A stretch of DNA of 64,000 nucleotides, taken from Salinisphaera dokdonensis. GTDB lineage: Bacteria > Pseudomonadota > Gammaproteobacteria > Nevskiales > Salinisphaeraceae. The notes below the pieces were generated by a model. It did not search any database. It was not told the origin of the DNA and saw nothing but the letters and a program-made list of their open reading frames with translations. The translations under genes were made by a program, and so were the position numbers. The first letter of the stretch is position 1; every line of letters starts with the position of its first letter. Where the stretch lies: positions 1 to 64,000 of the forward strand of contig NZ_APND01000006.1 of NCBI RefSeq assembly GCF_040361215.1. Reading direction: 5' to 3'. This document shows, one piece after another, positions 8,813 to 17,702 of this stretch.

Positions 8813-9574
8813 ATGTCTGTAACCACCGAACGTCGCGACGCGGTCTTCATCGTCACCATCGACAGGCCCGAGGCGCGCAATGCCGTGGATCGCCCCACGG
8901 CTGACGCCCTGGCCGCCGCTTTCCGAGAGTTCGAGGCCGACGACACATTAGGGGTGGCGATCCTGACCGGCACCGGCGGCTATTTCTGTGCCGGCGCCGA
9001 TCTCAAGGCCGTGGCTTCTGGTGAGCGACGCAACCGTATCGACCTTGAAGGCGATGCGCCGATGGGCCCGAGCCGTATGCGCTTGTCCAAGCCGGTGATC
9101 GCCGCCGTGGCCGGTGCGGCGGTCGCCGGCGGCCTGGAGCTGGCTTGTTGGTGCGATATACGGGTGATGGAACGCTCGGCGGTTTTCGGCGTTTTCTGCC
9201 GGCGCTGGGGCGTGCCGCTGATCGATGGCGGCACCGTGCGCCTGCCACGACTGATCGGCGCCTCGCGCGCCATGGACATGATCCTGACCGGTCGTGCAGT
9301 CGGCGCCGAGGAGGCGTTGGCCTGGGGGCTGGCCAATCGAGTCGTCGACGACGGCACCGCACTCGAGGCAGCGCTCGAACTCGCCGAACAGATCGCGGGT
9401 TTTCCGCAAGACTGCATGCGCCATGACCGCGCCTCGGCGATCGAACAGTGGTCGCTCGACCACGACGCGGCGCTCGACAACGAATTCCGCCACGGTCTCG
9501 AGTCCATCGATCAGGCGGCGGGGGGAGCTGATCGCTTCGTGCGCGGCGCCGGGCGCGGCGGGCGGTTCGACTGA
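8813..9574 (+). CDS. Enoyl-CoA hydratase/isomerase (crotonase family)
   Basis: A 253-aa crotonase-fold enzyme. The oxyanion-hole motifs are visible: CAGADLKAVA near residues 60-70 and AGAAVAGGLELACWCDIRV near 101-120. Crotonase catalytic acids normally sit in the segment around residues 120-145; here the sequence FCRRWGVPLIDGGTVRLPRL lacks the standard double-Glu arrangement and has a single acidic residue (Asp), so the exact reaction is uncertain. Family members hydrate, isomerise or hydrolyse acyl-CoA thioesters. It is likely co-transcribed with the methyltransferase upstream. Confidence 0.8.
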   Translation: MSVTTERRDAVFIVTIDRPEARNAVDRPTADALAAAFREFEADDTLGVAILTGTGGYFCAGADLKAVASGERRNRIDLEGDAPMGPSRMRLSKPVIAAVAGAAVAGGLELACWCDIRVMERSAVFGVFCRRWGVPLIDGGTVRLPRLIGASRAMDMILTGRAVGAEEALAWGLANRVVDDGTALEAALELAEQIAGFPQDCMRHDRASAIEQWSLDHDAALDNEFRHGLESIDQAAGGADRFVRGAGRGGRFD

Positions 9575-9586
9575 GCTGGCCGCGGG

Positions 9587-10240
9587 TCAGCTGGCGTCGT
9601 CGTCGGCCATGTCCGTCGGGTCCGCAACGCTGGGTGCCCGGCCGGTCTGCTTGAACTGTACGGCCATGGTCAGCGCGCTTTCACAGAAGGCGATCACTTC
9701 GTCGAAGTCGGCTTCGGGCAACTGACGCGCGGCCTCGTTGCCACGATAGATATTGATCCACTTGCGATCGCGCTCGACCATCGTCGGCAGCCGGCCCACG
9801 CCCCAGTCCTCGGCCAGCGCCCAGAGCCGCGGGTTGAAGCCACGCACGAGCTGGATGAGAAACGGGATCGGATCGTTGCGGGCAAGCAGCGACGTCAGAC
9901 GCAGCAGCAGATCGAAAGACACCGTCGCCGAGCCCTGCTCCATGGCCTGCAGAACGGTCTTGTCTTCCAGATCCAGAGCCCGTGCCAGATCGTCGCGCGA
10001 TAGCCCAGCCGTCTGGCGCGCATCCTGGATCGCTTCGCCACCGCGCACCATCCAGGCCCGCTGCTCTTCGGACAACAGTTTGCGCTGGGCGCGATCGAGG
10101 ATGATCGTCCGGCCGATATCCAGCGTCAGCCCGCCCACCCGGCTGGCGAGCGCACTCAACGCACTTTTGGAAAGGCTGCTGGTCAAGCTGGTGACCTGAC
10201 CGAGCAGGCTGCTGCGCTCACCGTCGCGTTTGCGTGCCAT
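9587..10240 (-). CDS. XRE-type helix-turn-helix protein
   Basis: A 217-aa cytoplasmic protein. A helix-turn-helix of the Cro/CI (XRE) type lies at about residues 70-127 (AIQDARQTAGLSRDDLARALDLEDKTVLQAMEQGS split over the two helices). The N-terminal ~45 residues form an amphipathic, serine-rich segment. The C-terminal half is acidic, unlike known ligand domains, and ends in an Asp-rich tail. It probably acts as a transcription factor. No target is suggested by context: it lies tail-to-tail with the enoyl-CoA hydratase and behind an SDR gene on the same strand. Confidence 0.7.
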   Translation of the reverse strand: MARKRDGERSSLLGQVTSLTSSLSKSALSALASRVGGLTLDIGRTIILDRAQRKLLSEEQRAWMVRGGEAIQDARQTAGLSRDDLARALDLEDKTVLQAMEQGSATVSFDLLLRLTSLLARNDPIPFLIQLVRGFNPRLWALAEDWGVGRLPTMVERDRKWINIYRGNEAARQLPEADFDEVIAFCESALTMAVQFKQTGRAPSVADPTDMADDDAS

Positions 10241-10350
10241 GCATGCTCCTGTATCGGCGCGGCACGGACCGCGCTCTGGCGTTACCGATCATGCCCGCGC
10301 TGCGCGCGAATGACGAGGCTCGCCCATTGGTGCGGCGCCGCGCCAGGCCG

Positions 10351-11280
10351 TCACATGCCGTAGGACACGCCAGTGAGCTGCTCGGACACAGCCCACAAGC
10401 GCTCGGCCGTGTCACGCTTGAGCGCACGACCCGCCGGCTTCACGCGCGTCGGCTTGCCCCAGAACTCGCGAAACCCGTCCGGGCCGAAATAGTCACCACC
10501 TTCGACATCGCCTGCAGTCGCGGCATAAAGACTGGGTAATGCGCCACGACGCTGTGACTGGCCGAATACCCGGTTGGCCACGCGCATGCCGGTCGCCGCC
10601 AACCGCGAACCGGTCATTTCAGGCCCGGCGAGCTGCAGATGTGTGGCCGCGTAACCCGGATGGGCCGCCGCACTCAGCACATCGGCGCTGGAGGCACGCA
10701 AACGCCGATCAAGCTCCAACGCGAACACCAGATTGGCGAGTTTGGCCTGTCCGTAGGCCGGCCAGCGCTTGTACCGGCGCGTATTCCAGTTGAGATCACC
10801 GGAATCGATACTGCCGAAGGTATGCGCAAGGCTCGATACGGTCACAACGCGGGCATCCGGCGTGGCCCGAAGCCGGTCCAGGAGCCGGCCGGTCAGTGCG
10901 AAATGGCCGAGATGGTTGGTGCCGATCTGCATTTCAAAACCGTCGGCCGTGCGCCGCAACGGCAACGCCATCACGCCGGCGTTGTTGACCAGAATATCCA
11001 GCCGCTCATGACTCGCCAGGAAATCCGCTGCGAACGATTCCACGCTCGACAGATTCGCCAGATCCAGCGGCATGACCTGAACACGCGCGGCCGGGTGATC
11101 GCGTCGAATCTGCTCGGCAGCATGCTCGCCCTTACCGACGTTGCGGCACGCCATCACCACCTGCGCTCCGGCACCGGCCAGTGCGCGGGTGGTCTCCAGC
11201 CCGAGTCCGCTATTTGCACCGGTCACAACCGCTGTCTTGCCTGTGAGGTGCGGTATGTCGGCGATGTCCCAGTCACTCAT
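10351..11280 (-). CDS. Short-chain dehydrogenase/reductase, retinol dehydrogenase-like
   Basis: A 309-aa SDR. NAD(P)-binding TGANSGLG is at residues about 19-26, the NNAGVM motif follows near residue 98, and the catalytic Ser (VSSLAH) and YxxxK (YGQAK) are in place. The length and the C-terminal extension match the RDH11/WWOX-like group of SDRs that many bacteria carry as 'SDR family oxidoreductase'. The reductase acts in the cytoplasm on an unknown carbonyl or alcohol. It lies upstream of the XRE gene on the same strand with a 110-bp gap. Confidence 0.85.
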   Translation of the reverse strand: MSDWDIADIPHLTGKTAVVTGANSGLGLETTRALAGAGAQVVMACRNVGKGEHAAEQIRRDHPAARVQVMPLDLANLSSVESFAADFLASHERLDILVNNAGVMALPLRRTADGFEMQIGTNHLGHFALTGRLLDRLRATPDARVVTVSSLAHTFGSIDSGDLNWNTRRYKRWPAYGQAKLANLVFALELDRRLRASSADVLSAAAHPGYAATHLQLAGPEMTGSRLAATGMRVANRVFGQSQRRGALPSLYAATAGDVEGGDYFGPDGFREFWGKPTRVKPAGRALKRDTAERLWAVSEQLTGVSYGM

Positions 11281-11687
11281 TATCGTTTCTCATTGTTCGA
11301 AGCTTTCCCGGGACCGTAAGCCGCTATACCGATAGCCATCAATCAGCGCTGTGAACTGACTCCTGGTTCGCCGCCGATCTACGAGGCAAAGCGAGAACGG
11401 GCTTATATGTCGCCAAACCTTACGACGATCGTTATACGCCACGCATTCGCCACCCACTTACACGCCTGTGGCGTAGGCACGTCGAAAAACGTCGTCCTAT
11501 CGCCTTTCATTTCATCACGTTATCGCCTGGGCCGGACCGGCCTGTAAAAAGTTGCCAAGCGCATTCGGACACACGACTGGATCCTGCGCGCATCGGTTGA
11601 CATGGAAAACGTCGACAGGCCTTACAACTTTCTCTTGAAACCCCCAGCGCGCGATATTTTTATCTTACTAATCAATGCTCTGAGTTT
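11281..11687. other. Intergenic region upstream of PEP-CTERM gene
   Basis: About 400 bp of non-coding sequence, more AT-rich than the surrounding genes in its last 80 bp. It precedes the sigma-54 element at 11688. Enhancer sites for an activator would be expected here. I noted ACGTCG repeated about 10 bp apart near 11480-11500 but no clear dyad pair. Confidence 0.4.
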
Positions 11688-11703
11688 TGGCACATCGATT
11701 GCA
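11688..11703 (+). promoter_or_regulatory. Sigma-54 (RpoN) -24/-12 promoter
   Basis: TGGCAC, five bases, then TTGCA. The GG and GC dinucleotides are 10 bp apart, exactly the RpoN spacing. The element ends 76 bp before the ATG of the PEP-CTERM gene. PEP-CTERM genes in other proteobacteria are known targets of sigma-54 with the PrsK/PrsR pair, which supports the call. Confidence 0.75.
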
Positions 11704-11779
11704 ACACCCCTTCTGCCGGCGATCTGCCGCAAGAAATCAAGTGGCCTCAACACCCACAGGCATTCAGGGAAAAGGCATC

Positions 11780-12535
11780 ATGAAAACTTTCAAACATCTA
11801 CTCATCGCCGCAGCCGGCTCAATGCTTTTCGCCGGTCAGGCTTTTGCGGTTCCCGTACAAACCGGAAGCGAAACGTCGCTCCAACAGATCCTCGACGACA
11901 TCGCGGTCGACGGGGACAATTTCATCGATGTGAACGACGATCAATTCTCACCGAGCAGCTTCTGGAAGGTCCAGGGCTCGGGGGGCAGCTTCAGCCAGAT
12001 CATCATCGAAATTACCGCCAATTCTTCGAGCAACACGCTCGGTATCTTCGACGCGGCCGACGAAAACAATCGGGTCGAACTCTACAGTGGCGCAGACACG
12101 ACGGGCAGCAAACAGCTGATCGGCTTCAGCGCCTCCAACGAAGTCATACTCGGCCTCGACGGTAATACGGGTACGTTCTTCGCTGACAGCTTGTTCGGCT
12201 TCTATCTCGACACCCCGAACGGGATCTTCTACTCGGCGCCGGGGCTGAATGAAGGCGGCCAGCAGCGTTCCGTGGTCTACCAGGGTAATGACGAAGAAGT
12301 AATTCAGATCGCCGACAGCTCCTCCGGTGTGTGGGGTTCGAACGAGTATATCTTCGGCTGGGAAGACGGCACGGACCAGGATTTCCAGGACTTCGTGTTC
12401 ATCGCCGAATCGATCACGTCGGTCAACGTCCCGGAACCGTCTGAACTGGCCCTCGCGCTCTTCGGCCTCGGCCTGATTGGCGTCGGTGTTGTAGCTCGCC
12501 GCTCACGTCGTACCGACCCGACGCTCGCGATCTAA
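11780..12535 (+). CDS. PEP-CTERM sorting-domain protein with DUF4114-like domain
   Basis: A 251-aa exported protein. The start at 11780 has AGGGAAAAGGC upstream and opens a signal peptide ending AGQAFA. The middle is an Asn/Asp/Ser-rich beta domain, with the DUF4114 hallmark NEYIFGWEDGTDQDFQDFVF near residues 200-219. The C terminus is a classic PEP-CTERM signal: VPEPS, a hydrophobic helix, then RRSRR. Such proteins are processed by exosortase and are linked to exopolysaccharide and floc or biofilm formation. Exosortase genes are not in this window. It is monocistronic, between a sigma-54 promoter and a strong terminator. Confidence 0.85.
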   Translation: MKTFKHLLIAAAGSMLFAGQAFAVPVQTGSETSLQQILDDIAVDGDNFIDVNDDQFSPSSFWKVQGSGGSFSQIIIEITANSSSNTLGIFDAADENNRVELYSGADTTGSKQLIGFSASNEVILGLDGNTGTFFADSLFGFYLDTPNGIFYSAPGLNEGGQQRSVVYQGNDEEVIQIADSSSGVWGSNEYIFGWEDGTDQDFQDFVFIAESITSVNVPEPSELALALFGLGLIGVGVVARRSRRTDPTLAI

Positions 12536-12575
12536 ACAAGGCTCCTTGAACGAATAGAACCCGTGTGCAGACTTA

Positions 12576-12602
12576 CCGCTCTCCTTGGAGAGCGGTTTTT
12601 TT
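12576..12602 (+). terminator. Rho-independent terminator of PEP-CTERM gene
   Basis: CCGCTCTC, loop CTTG, GAGAGCGG, then seven T. It lies 41 bp after the stop of the PEP-CTERM gene. Confidence 0.9.
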
Positions 12603-12770
12603 GCCTGCAGCTCGTTAGCAGCCAGACGGCATGGACCGGCACACGGGCGAGGATGCGCCCTGGATCCTCCTGATCGGACGCGCGACACGCACACCGCTCA
12701 CCCGACTAGGGCAGACCTTCACCCGGCGGCCGAGCTCTGGAATTTCTCGCGGGCCTCTGGAACCGGCGAC

Positions 12771-14252
12771 TTACGCCGACCAAGCTACCGCCTGTGCGAG
12801 ATCTGTCACAAAACGCGCGTACTCGGAAGAATTCGCTGCCGCGCTACCACGTCGCAACAGATAAGCCGGATGGACGGTGAGCAGGTAGCGGCGATCCTGC
12901 CAGTCAATCGGACGGCCGCGATCTCGGGTCACTCGTGCCGCGCCGCCCAACAGCGCCTGTGCCGCAGTGGCCCCTAGGCAAACGATAAGCGCCGGATCGA
13001 CCAGGCCGATCTCGCTGTCGAGCCAGGGTTTGCACGCCGTTACCTCGGTTTCATCGGGCTTGGCGTGCAAGCGTGTCTTGCCCCTGCTCGCAAACTTGAA
13101 GTGTTTCACCGTATTGGTGAGATAAAGCTGTTCGCGCACGAGACCCGCATCGGCCAGCGCGCGATCCAGCAGTTGCCCGGCCGGCCCCAAAAACGGCCGA
13201 CCTGCGAGATCCTCGCGATCGCCGGGTTGCTCGCCAACCAGCATGATGCGTGCATCGCTCGGCCCTTCCCCAAATACGGTCTGGGTCGCCGGACTCCAGA
13301 GCGGGCAATTACGGCAGGTGGTCGCTTGCAGTGCGAGCCGCTCAAGGGATGCGGGCGCCGCTCGTGCAACGGCTGCAGCGTTCTCGACATTGGGGCTCGC
13401 AGGACGCGGACCGCAGTGCATCGCATCCTGATCCTTGGTTTCGGCTTCCATGGCGGCCACCCGCCGATCCGCGTCGCGGATCAGCCCCGGAATCAGATGC
13501 GCCTCGGGCATGTTCTTCCAGTACTTCTGCGGCATCTCGGACTGCATCGCCCGAATCTTCACCCGTGCAGGATTGAAGATGCTGCGGTAGTAGATCCGCC
13601 AGGCGTCTTCGAGCGCATCGCCGTCGGGCGCCGCGCTCTTGTCGACGGCAGGCGAGAACCAGACCTCGCCTGCCCCTTCCCAATGGGCACAGCCCATCGG
13701 GGTGAGAATCGACCAGCGCATGTTGGCAAAGCGGCGTTTGAAGAAGCCGCTGGCGTATTCGACGATGCCGTGGTCGGGTTCAAACCAGGCGACATAGCGG
13801 GGTTCGCCGTCATCGGCCTGCGGGTCGGCCACCGCACGAAACCGGACAAAAGCCTTCATCTTGTGAACGTCCCGGCGCACGGCCTTGGCGTAACGGGTCA
13901 GTCGTGCGACATCGGTGTCGCCGCTGAGCTGCATCAAGTGGCGCTCGCCGTGCGTCAGTCGCCAGAGTATTCGGTACAGGAGGGCCCAGCGATCCGGGCT
14001 GCAATGACAGCTCGCCGCCCGCGCCATATCGACGAATGCTTTCGGCACACGCGCGGTATGCCCGGCTTCAGCATCGCCTTCGCCGCTGTGTTTACCGGGC
14101 TCGGCTTGCCACCAGATTTGATCGGGCCGGATGTCGCTGGCGAGCTGCTGGCGCGCTTCATCCTTCCAGGCGAGGAAGGTCGGCGCGAAACGCGCCACCA
14201 CCTGTGCGTCGCCGGTATCGGCTTCTCCGAACAATGACGGCTGCCTATCCAT
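12771..14252 (-). CDS. UdgX-type uracil-DNA glycosylase fused to DUF4130 (TIGR03915) domain
   Basis: A 493-aa two-domain protein. The start at 14252 (MDRQPSLFGEA) is chosen; the open frame above it overlaps the partner gene. Residues ~20-270 form the DUF4130 domain found next to radical SAM genes. The C-terminal half is a family-4-like UDG: GEQPGDREDLAGRPFLGPAG, then the TNTVKHFKF motif. The loop after it contains RGKTRLHAKP, equivalent to the KRRIH loop whose His in UdgX bonds covalently to the abasic site after uracil removal; here it reads KTRLH, with the His kept. HPAYLLR gives the second catalytic loop. It follows the radical SAM gene by 10 bp, and the two are a known conserved pair of unknown joint function. 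Confidence 0.85.
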   Translation of the reverse strand: MDRQPSLFGEADTGDAQVVARFAPTFLAWKDEARQQLASDIRPDQIWWQAEPGKHSGEGDAEAGHTARVPKAFVDMARAASCHCSPDRWALLYRILWRLTHGERHLMQLSGDTDVARLTRYAKAVRRDVHKMKAFVRFRAVADPQADDGEPRYVAWFEPDHGIVEYASGFFKRRFANMRWSILTPMGCAHWEGAGEVWFSPAVDKSAAPDGDALEDAWRIYYRSIFNPARVKIRAMQSEMPQKYWKNMPEAHLIPGLIRDADRRVAAMEAETKDQDAMHCGPRPASPNVENAAAVARAAPASLERLALQATTCRNCPLWSPATQTVFGEGPSDARIMLVGEQPGDREDLAGRPFLGPAGQLLDRALADAGLVREQLYLTNTVKHFKFASRGKTRLHAKPDETEVTACKPWLDSEIGLVDPALIVCLGATAAQALLGGAARVTRDRGRPIDWQDRRYLLTVHPAYLLRRGSAAANSSEYARFVTDLAQAVAWSA

Positions 14253-14262
14253 GCCGGGCGCC

Positions 14263-15540
14263 CTAGAAATCGAAGACCTGTTGCGCGGCCGCCGGCGGCG
14301 CGAAACGCGAGCGTAATAGCGCGCTCGGTATTTCCTGCAGGCCGGGATGATGGTTGGCACACACGATGAACGGCATGGCTTTCTTGATACCGGCCTTGAG
14401 GGCAACGAGATCTTCCAGCCGAATCTTCTGCCAACGGCGAATCTTGACCAGTTTGTTGACCGATTTCACGCCGAGGCCCGGCACACGCAGCAGCTGCTCA
14501 CGCGACGCCCGGTTGAGATCGACCGGGAAGAAGCCGCGATTGCGCAGTGCCCACCCCAACTTCGGGTCCACATCGAGATCGAGCATACCTGCCGCCGCGG
14601 TATCGTCCGACCCCGCGGTGATCTCGTCATGGCCATAACCGTAGAAACGGATCAGCCAATCGGACTGGTACAGCCGATGTTCCCGCATGAGCGGCGTGCG
14701 CCGTGCCGGCAGCTTCGCCGATGCGTCGGCGATCGGCGAAAACGCCGAAAAATAGACGCGCTTGAGCTTGTACGAGGAATACAGGTTCGCCGTCGTCGAC
14801 AGAATCTGGGCGTCCGTCGACGGCTCCGCGCCGACAATCATCTGCGTGGACTGTCCGGCCGGTGCGAATCGCGGCAGGGTTTTCGGTTTCGGCGTCAGAT
14901 TGGTCGTGCGCCGTGCGGCACGACGCTGCTCGGCGTCTTCGTCCTGGCGTGCACGGATACGCGCCATCGACAGTTTGATGGTGCGGTGATCCTTTTCGGG
15001 CGCCAGATCGTCGAGCGCGATCTGCGTGGGCAGTTCGACATTGATCGATAGCCGATCGGCGAAGCGCCCGGCCTCGGCAAGCAGTTCGCCGTCGGCATCG
15101 GGAATCGTCTTGAGATGAATATAACCACGAAAATCGTGATCGAGACGCAGTCGCCGTGCAGCCTCGACCAGCTGCGCCATCGTGTAGTCCGGACTCTGGA
15201 TCACACCCGAACTCAGGAACAGCCCTTCAATATAGTTACGCTTGTAGAAATCCAGCGTCAGGCGCACTACTTCATCGACCGTGAAGCGCGCGCGCTGGAC
15301 GCTCGAGGAGTTGCGATTGATGCAGTAGCTGCACTCGTAGATACAGAAGTTGGTCAGCAATATCTTGAGCAGCGAGATGCAGCGTCCGTCCGGCGCATAG
15401 GCATGACAAATGCCCGAGCCCTCGCTCGAACCCACACCCTTGCCGCCGAGCGAGTGACGTGATCGCGAGCCGCTCGATGAGCAGGAAGCATCGTACTTGG
15501 CGGCATCCGCCAGTATTTCGAGTTTTCGCAGGATGTCCAT
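14263..15540 (-). CDS. Putative DNA modification/repair radical SAM protein (TIGR03916 type)
   Basis: A 425-aa radical SAM enzyme. The [4Fe-4S] cluster motif is C66-x3-C70-x2-C73 (CIYECSYC). An additional cluster of Ser and Cys precedes it (CSSSGS, GICHAYAPDGRC). The C-terminal region carries a helix-hairpin-helix DNA-binding motif of the ComEA type (VDLNRASREQLLRVPGLG, about residues 346-363), followed by KAGIKKAMPFI. This domain order is that of the family always found beside UDG/DUF4130 genes. A role in DNA repair or base modification is inferred from the helix-hairpin-helix and the linked glycosylase, and no reaction has been assigned with confidence. First gene of a two-gene operon. Confidence 0.85.
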   Translation of the reverse strand: MDILRKLEILADAAKYDASCSSSGSRSRHSLGGKGVGSSEGSGICHAYAPDGRCISLLKILLTNFCIYECSYCINRNSSSVQRARFTVDEVVRLTLDFYKRNYIEGLFLSSGVIQSPDYTMAQLVEAARRLRLDHDFRGYIHLKTIPDADGELLAEAGRFADRLSINVELPTQIALDDLAPEKDHRTIKLSMARIRARQDEDAEQRRAARRTTNLTPKPKTLPRFAPAGQSTQMIVGAEPSTDAQILSTTANLYSSYKLKRVYFSAFSPIADASAKLPARRTPLMREHRLYQSDWLIRFYGYGHDEITAGSDDTAAAGMLDLDVDPKLGWALRNRGFFPVDLNRASREQLLRVPGLGVKSVNKLVKIRRWQKIRLEDLVALKAGIKKAMPFIVCANHHPGLQEIPSALLRSRFAPPAAAQQVFDF

Positions 15541-15715
15541 AAGCTGTAATGATATACAGCAAATCCGGTTTTGGATTCACTCATTCGCGCTTTTTATTGG
15601 CCCGCAAGCGCGACGACGCTTTGCCGCGCAATGCCGGCCGCGTTGATGCTTGCCAGTACGCTCGGCGCCGATAACAATGCAGTGGTGACCGCCAACCAAG
15701 GCATCGGGGGATACG

Positions 15716-16645
15716 ATGGCGCCGACTGAACAAGCGCAAGCTGCGCCGGACTCCCTGGACGAAGTCGTGGGCTCGATCCACAACACCGTGCTCGTCGCCT
15801 GGGGCGATTTTGTCGATCACCTGCCTTTTCTCGGCCTCGGTCTGCTTATCCTGCTACTGACCTGGGGCACGGCCTGGCTCGGCCAGAGGGCGGCCGCGCT
15901 GCTCGTCGGCCAGCGCGCGCGTGCATCGCTGCGCCGGCTGATCGAGCGCTTGCTTGCGCTGGGTATCTGGGGGCTGGGCCTGCTGCTGGTGGCCGTCGTG
16001 ATCTTTCCCGGGCTTTCACCGACCAAGGCACTCGGCGGCCTGGGGCTTTTATCCGTCGCGGTGGGCTTCGCGTTTCGGGATACCTTCGAGAACTTCTTCG
16101 CGGGCATGCTCATGCTCTGGAAGTATCCGTTCGAGAGCGGCGACTTCATCCAGTCCGGCGAAATCTTCGGGCGAGTCGAGGAGATCAATATCCGTATGAC
16201 GCTGCTGCGCAAGGTGAGCGGCGAACTGCTACTCGTGCCGAACTCCAAGCTGTTCCAGAACCCGACCGAGGTCCTGACCGATCGGCCGATGCGACGTATC
16301 ACCGTGATGACGGGGGTGGCCTATGGCGAGGATCTCGCGCAGGCGCTGGGCGTAATCGAAACGGCCGTAACGGCGTGCGAGACGATTATTCAAGGCCAAC
16401 CCGTTCAGATCTTCGCTCGCGGTTTCGGCGACAGCAGCATGGATATCGAAGTGACCTGGTGGTGTGATTCGACACCACTGGGCGTACGCCGCTCGCGCAG
16501 CGAGATCGTCGTGGCGGTGAAGGCCGCGCTCGACGCTGCCGGAATCGAAATTCCCTTCCCCTATCGCACGCTGACGTTCGCCGAGCCGTTGCCATTGATT
16601 GGCGAGTCGACGGCCGCGACATCCGCCAGCGACGATTCCCGCTAA
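15716..16645 (+). CDS. MscS-family small-conductance mechanosensitive channel
   Basis: A 309-aa protein with MscS architecture: two to three N-terminal helices, then the pore region LGGLGLLSVAVGFAFRDTFENFFAG (in two parts, residues about 108-132) and the beta domain KYPFESGDFIQSGEIFGRVEEINIR. The VPNSKLFQNP block and the C-terminal alpha/beta domain are complete. It fits canonical MscS better than the 6288 gene does. The channel opens on membrane stretch to release solutes. The tail is Ser/Thr-rich and poorly conserved. It stands alone and converges on the alpha/beta hydrolase gene. Confidence 0.9.
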   Translation: MAPTEQAQAAPDSLDEVVGSIHNTVLVAWGDFVDHLPFLGLGLLILLLTWGTAWLGQRAAALLVGQRARASLRRLIERLLALGIWGLGLLLVAVVIFPGLSPTKALGGLGLLSVAVGFAFRDTFENFFAGMLMLWKYPFESGDFIQSGEIFGRVEEINIRMTLLRKVSGELLLVPNSKLFQNPTEVLTDRPMRRITVMTGVAYGEDLAQALGVIETAVTACETIIQGQPVQIFARGFGDSSMDIEVTWWCDSTPLGVRRSRSEIVVAVKAALDAAGIEIPFPYRTLTFAEPLPLIGESTAATSASDDSR

Positions 16646-16656
16646 ACGAACGGCAT

Positions 16657-16684
16657 AAAAAAGGGCGGCCCGCGGGCCGCCCTT
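16657..16684 (-). terminator. Terminator of alpha/beta hydrolase gene
   Basis: A perfect 24-base palindrome (16661-16684), AAGGGCGGCCCG and its complement, with six A at 16657-16662 that read as a U tract on the minus strand. It also separates the convergent MscS gene. Confidence 0.9.
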
Positions 16685-16710
16685 CTCACGATCGACTGCG
16701 TCCGATCGTT

Positions 16711-17544
16711 CTAGCCGATGAAATCGACCAGCGCCTTGTTGAAGGCCTCGGGGTGCGTGGCGTTGATGCCATGCGGCCCGCCTTCGATCAACTTCAGCGA
16801 GCTGTCGGCAATCGCGTCGACCGAACGCTTGCCACTGACTTCGAACGGCACGATGCCGTCGGAATCGCCGTGAATGACCAGCGTGGGCACATCGAACTTC
16901 GCCAGATCGTCGCGGAAGTCGGTGCGCCCGAATGCGCCGATGCAATCCAGCGTGCCCTTCGGCGAAGCGAACCAGGCGATATCGCGGTGATACTGCCGGC
17001 TCGCTTCGCTCACCAGCAGGCCTCCGTCTTCGGTGGAGAAGAAGTTGGTGGCGAAGTCTTCGAAGAAGGCGAGCCGATCGCTCTTCACGCCATTTTCGAA
17101 CTGCTCGATGGTGGCATCGTCCAAGCCGCCATCCGGGTTGTCATCCGCCTTGTACAGATAGGGCGGAACCGCAGCAGCCAGAACAGCATTGGCTACACGC
17201 GATGTGCCGTACGTGCCGATATAGCGCGCGACTTCGCCGCCGCCCATGGAAAAGCCGACCAGCGTCACGTCATTCAAGTCGAGATGCTCGAGCAGCGTGT
17301 TCAGATCCTGGGCAAAGGTGTCGTAGTCGTAACCGGTCCACGGCTGCGACGACTTACCGAAGCCACGCCGATCGTAGGTGATCACCCGGTGACCGGCCTC
17401 GACGAGTGCCGGCACCTGGTTCTCCCAGGAACGACCGCTCAACGGCCAGCCGTGAATCAGGACGACCGGCTTGCCGCTGCCATAGTCTTCGTAATAAAGC
17501 TCAACAGGCGCGTTGTTCTCGCGATCGACTTCCAGGAATGCCAT
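16711..17544 (-). CDS. Alpha/beta hydrolase, non-heme chloroperoxidase/esterase-like
   Basis: A 277-aa cytoplasmic hydrolase. The oxyanion segment HGWPLSGRSW begins near residue 31. The nucleophile is S99 in GFSMGG. The acid is Asp in HGDSDGIVPF (about residue 229), and the His is in GGPHGIN near residue 258. This set and the length match cofactor-free haloperoxidases/esterases (chloroperoxidase family), which hydrolyse esters and can form peracids. Physiological substrate unknown. Divergent from the FNT gene with a 158-bp shared promoter region. Confidence 0.9.
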   Translation of the reverse strand: MAFLEVDRENNAPVELYYEDYGSGKPVVLIHGWPLSGRSWENQVPALVEAGHRVITYDRRGFGKSSQPWTGYDYDTFAQDLNTLLEHLDLNDVTLVGFSMGGGEVARYIGTYGTSRVANAVLAAAVPPYLYKADDNPDGGLDDATIEQFENGVKSDRLAFFEDFATNFFSTEDGGLLVSEASRQYHRDIAWFASPKGTLDCIGAFGRTDFRDDLAKFDVPTLVIHGDSDGIVPFEVSGKRSVDAIADSSLKLIEGGPHGINATHPEAFNKALVDFIG

Positions 17545-17702
17545 AGCGTTATCCCGTTATTTTCGAAACCTGTCCAAGATCTTGGGTCGAGAACTCGCCA
17601 ACACAACCGGTTGCGCGCAACCTGTCTACCCCGGTACGACATCGACCGGCTGACCGGATGCGATAATCTTGTGCACCGAAACATTCAATAGCGCGCAACT
17701 CG

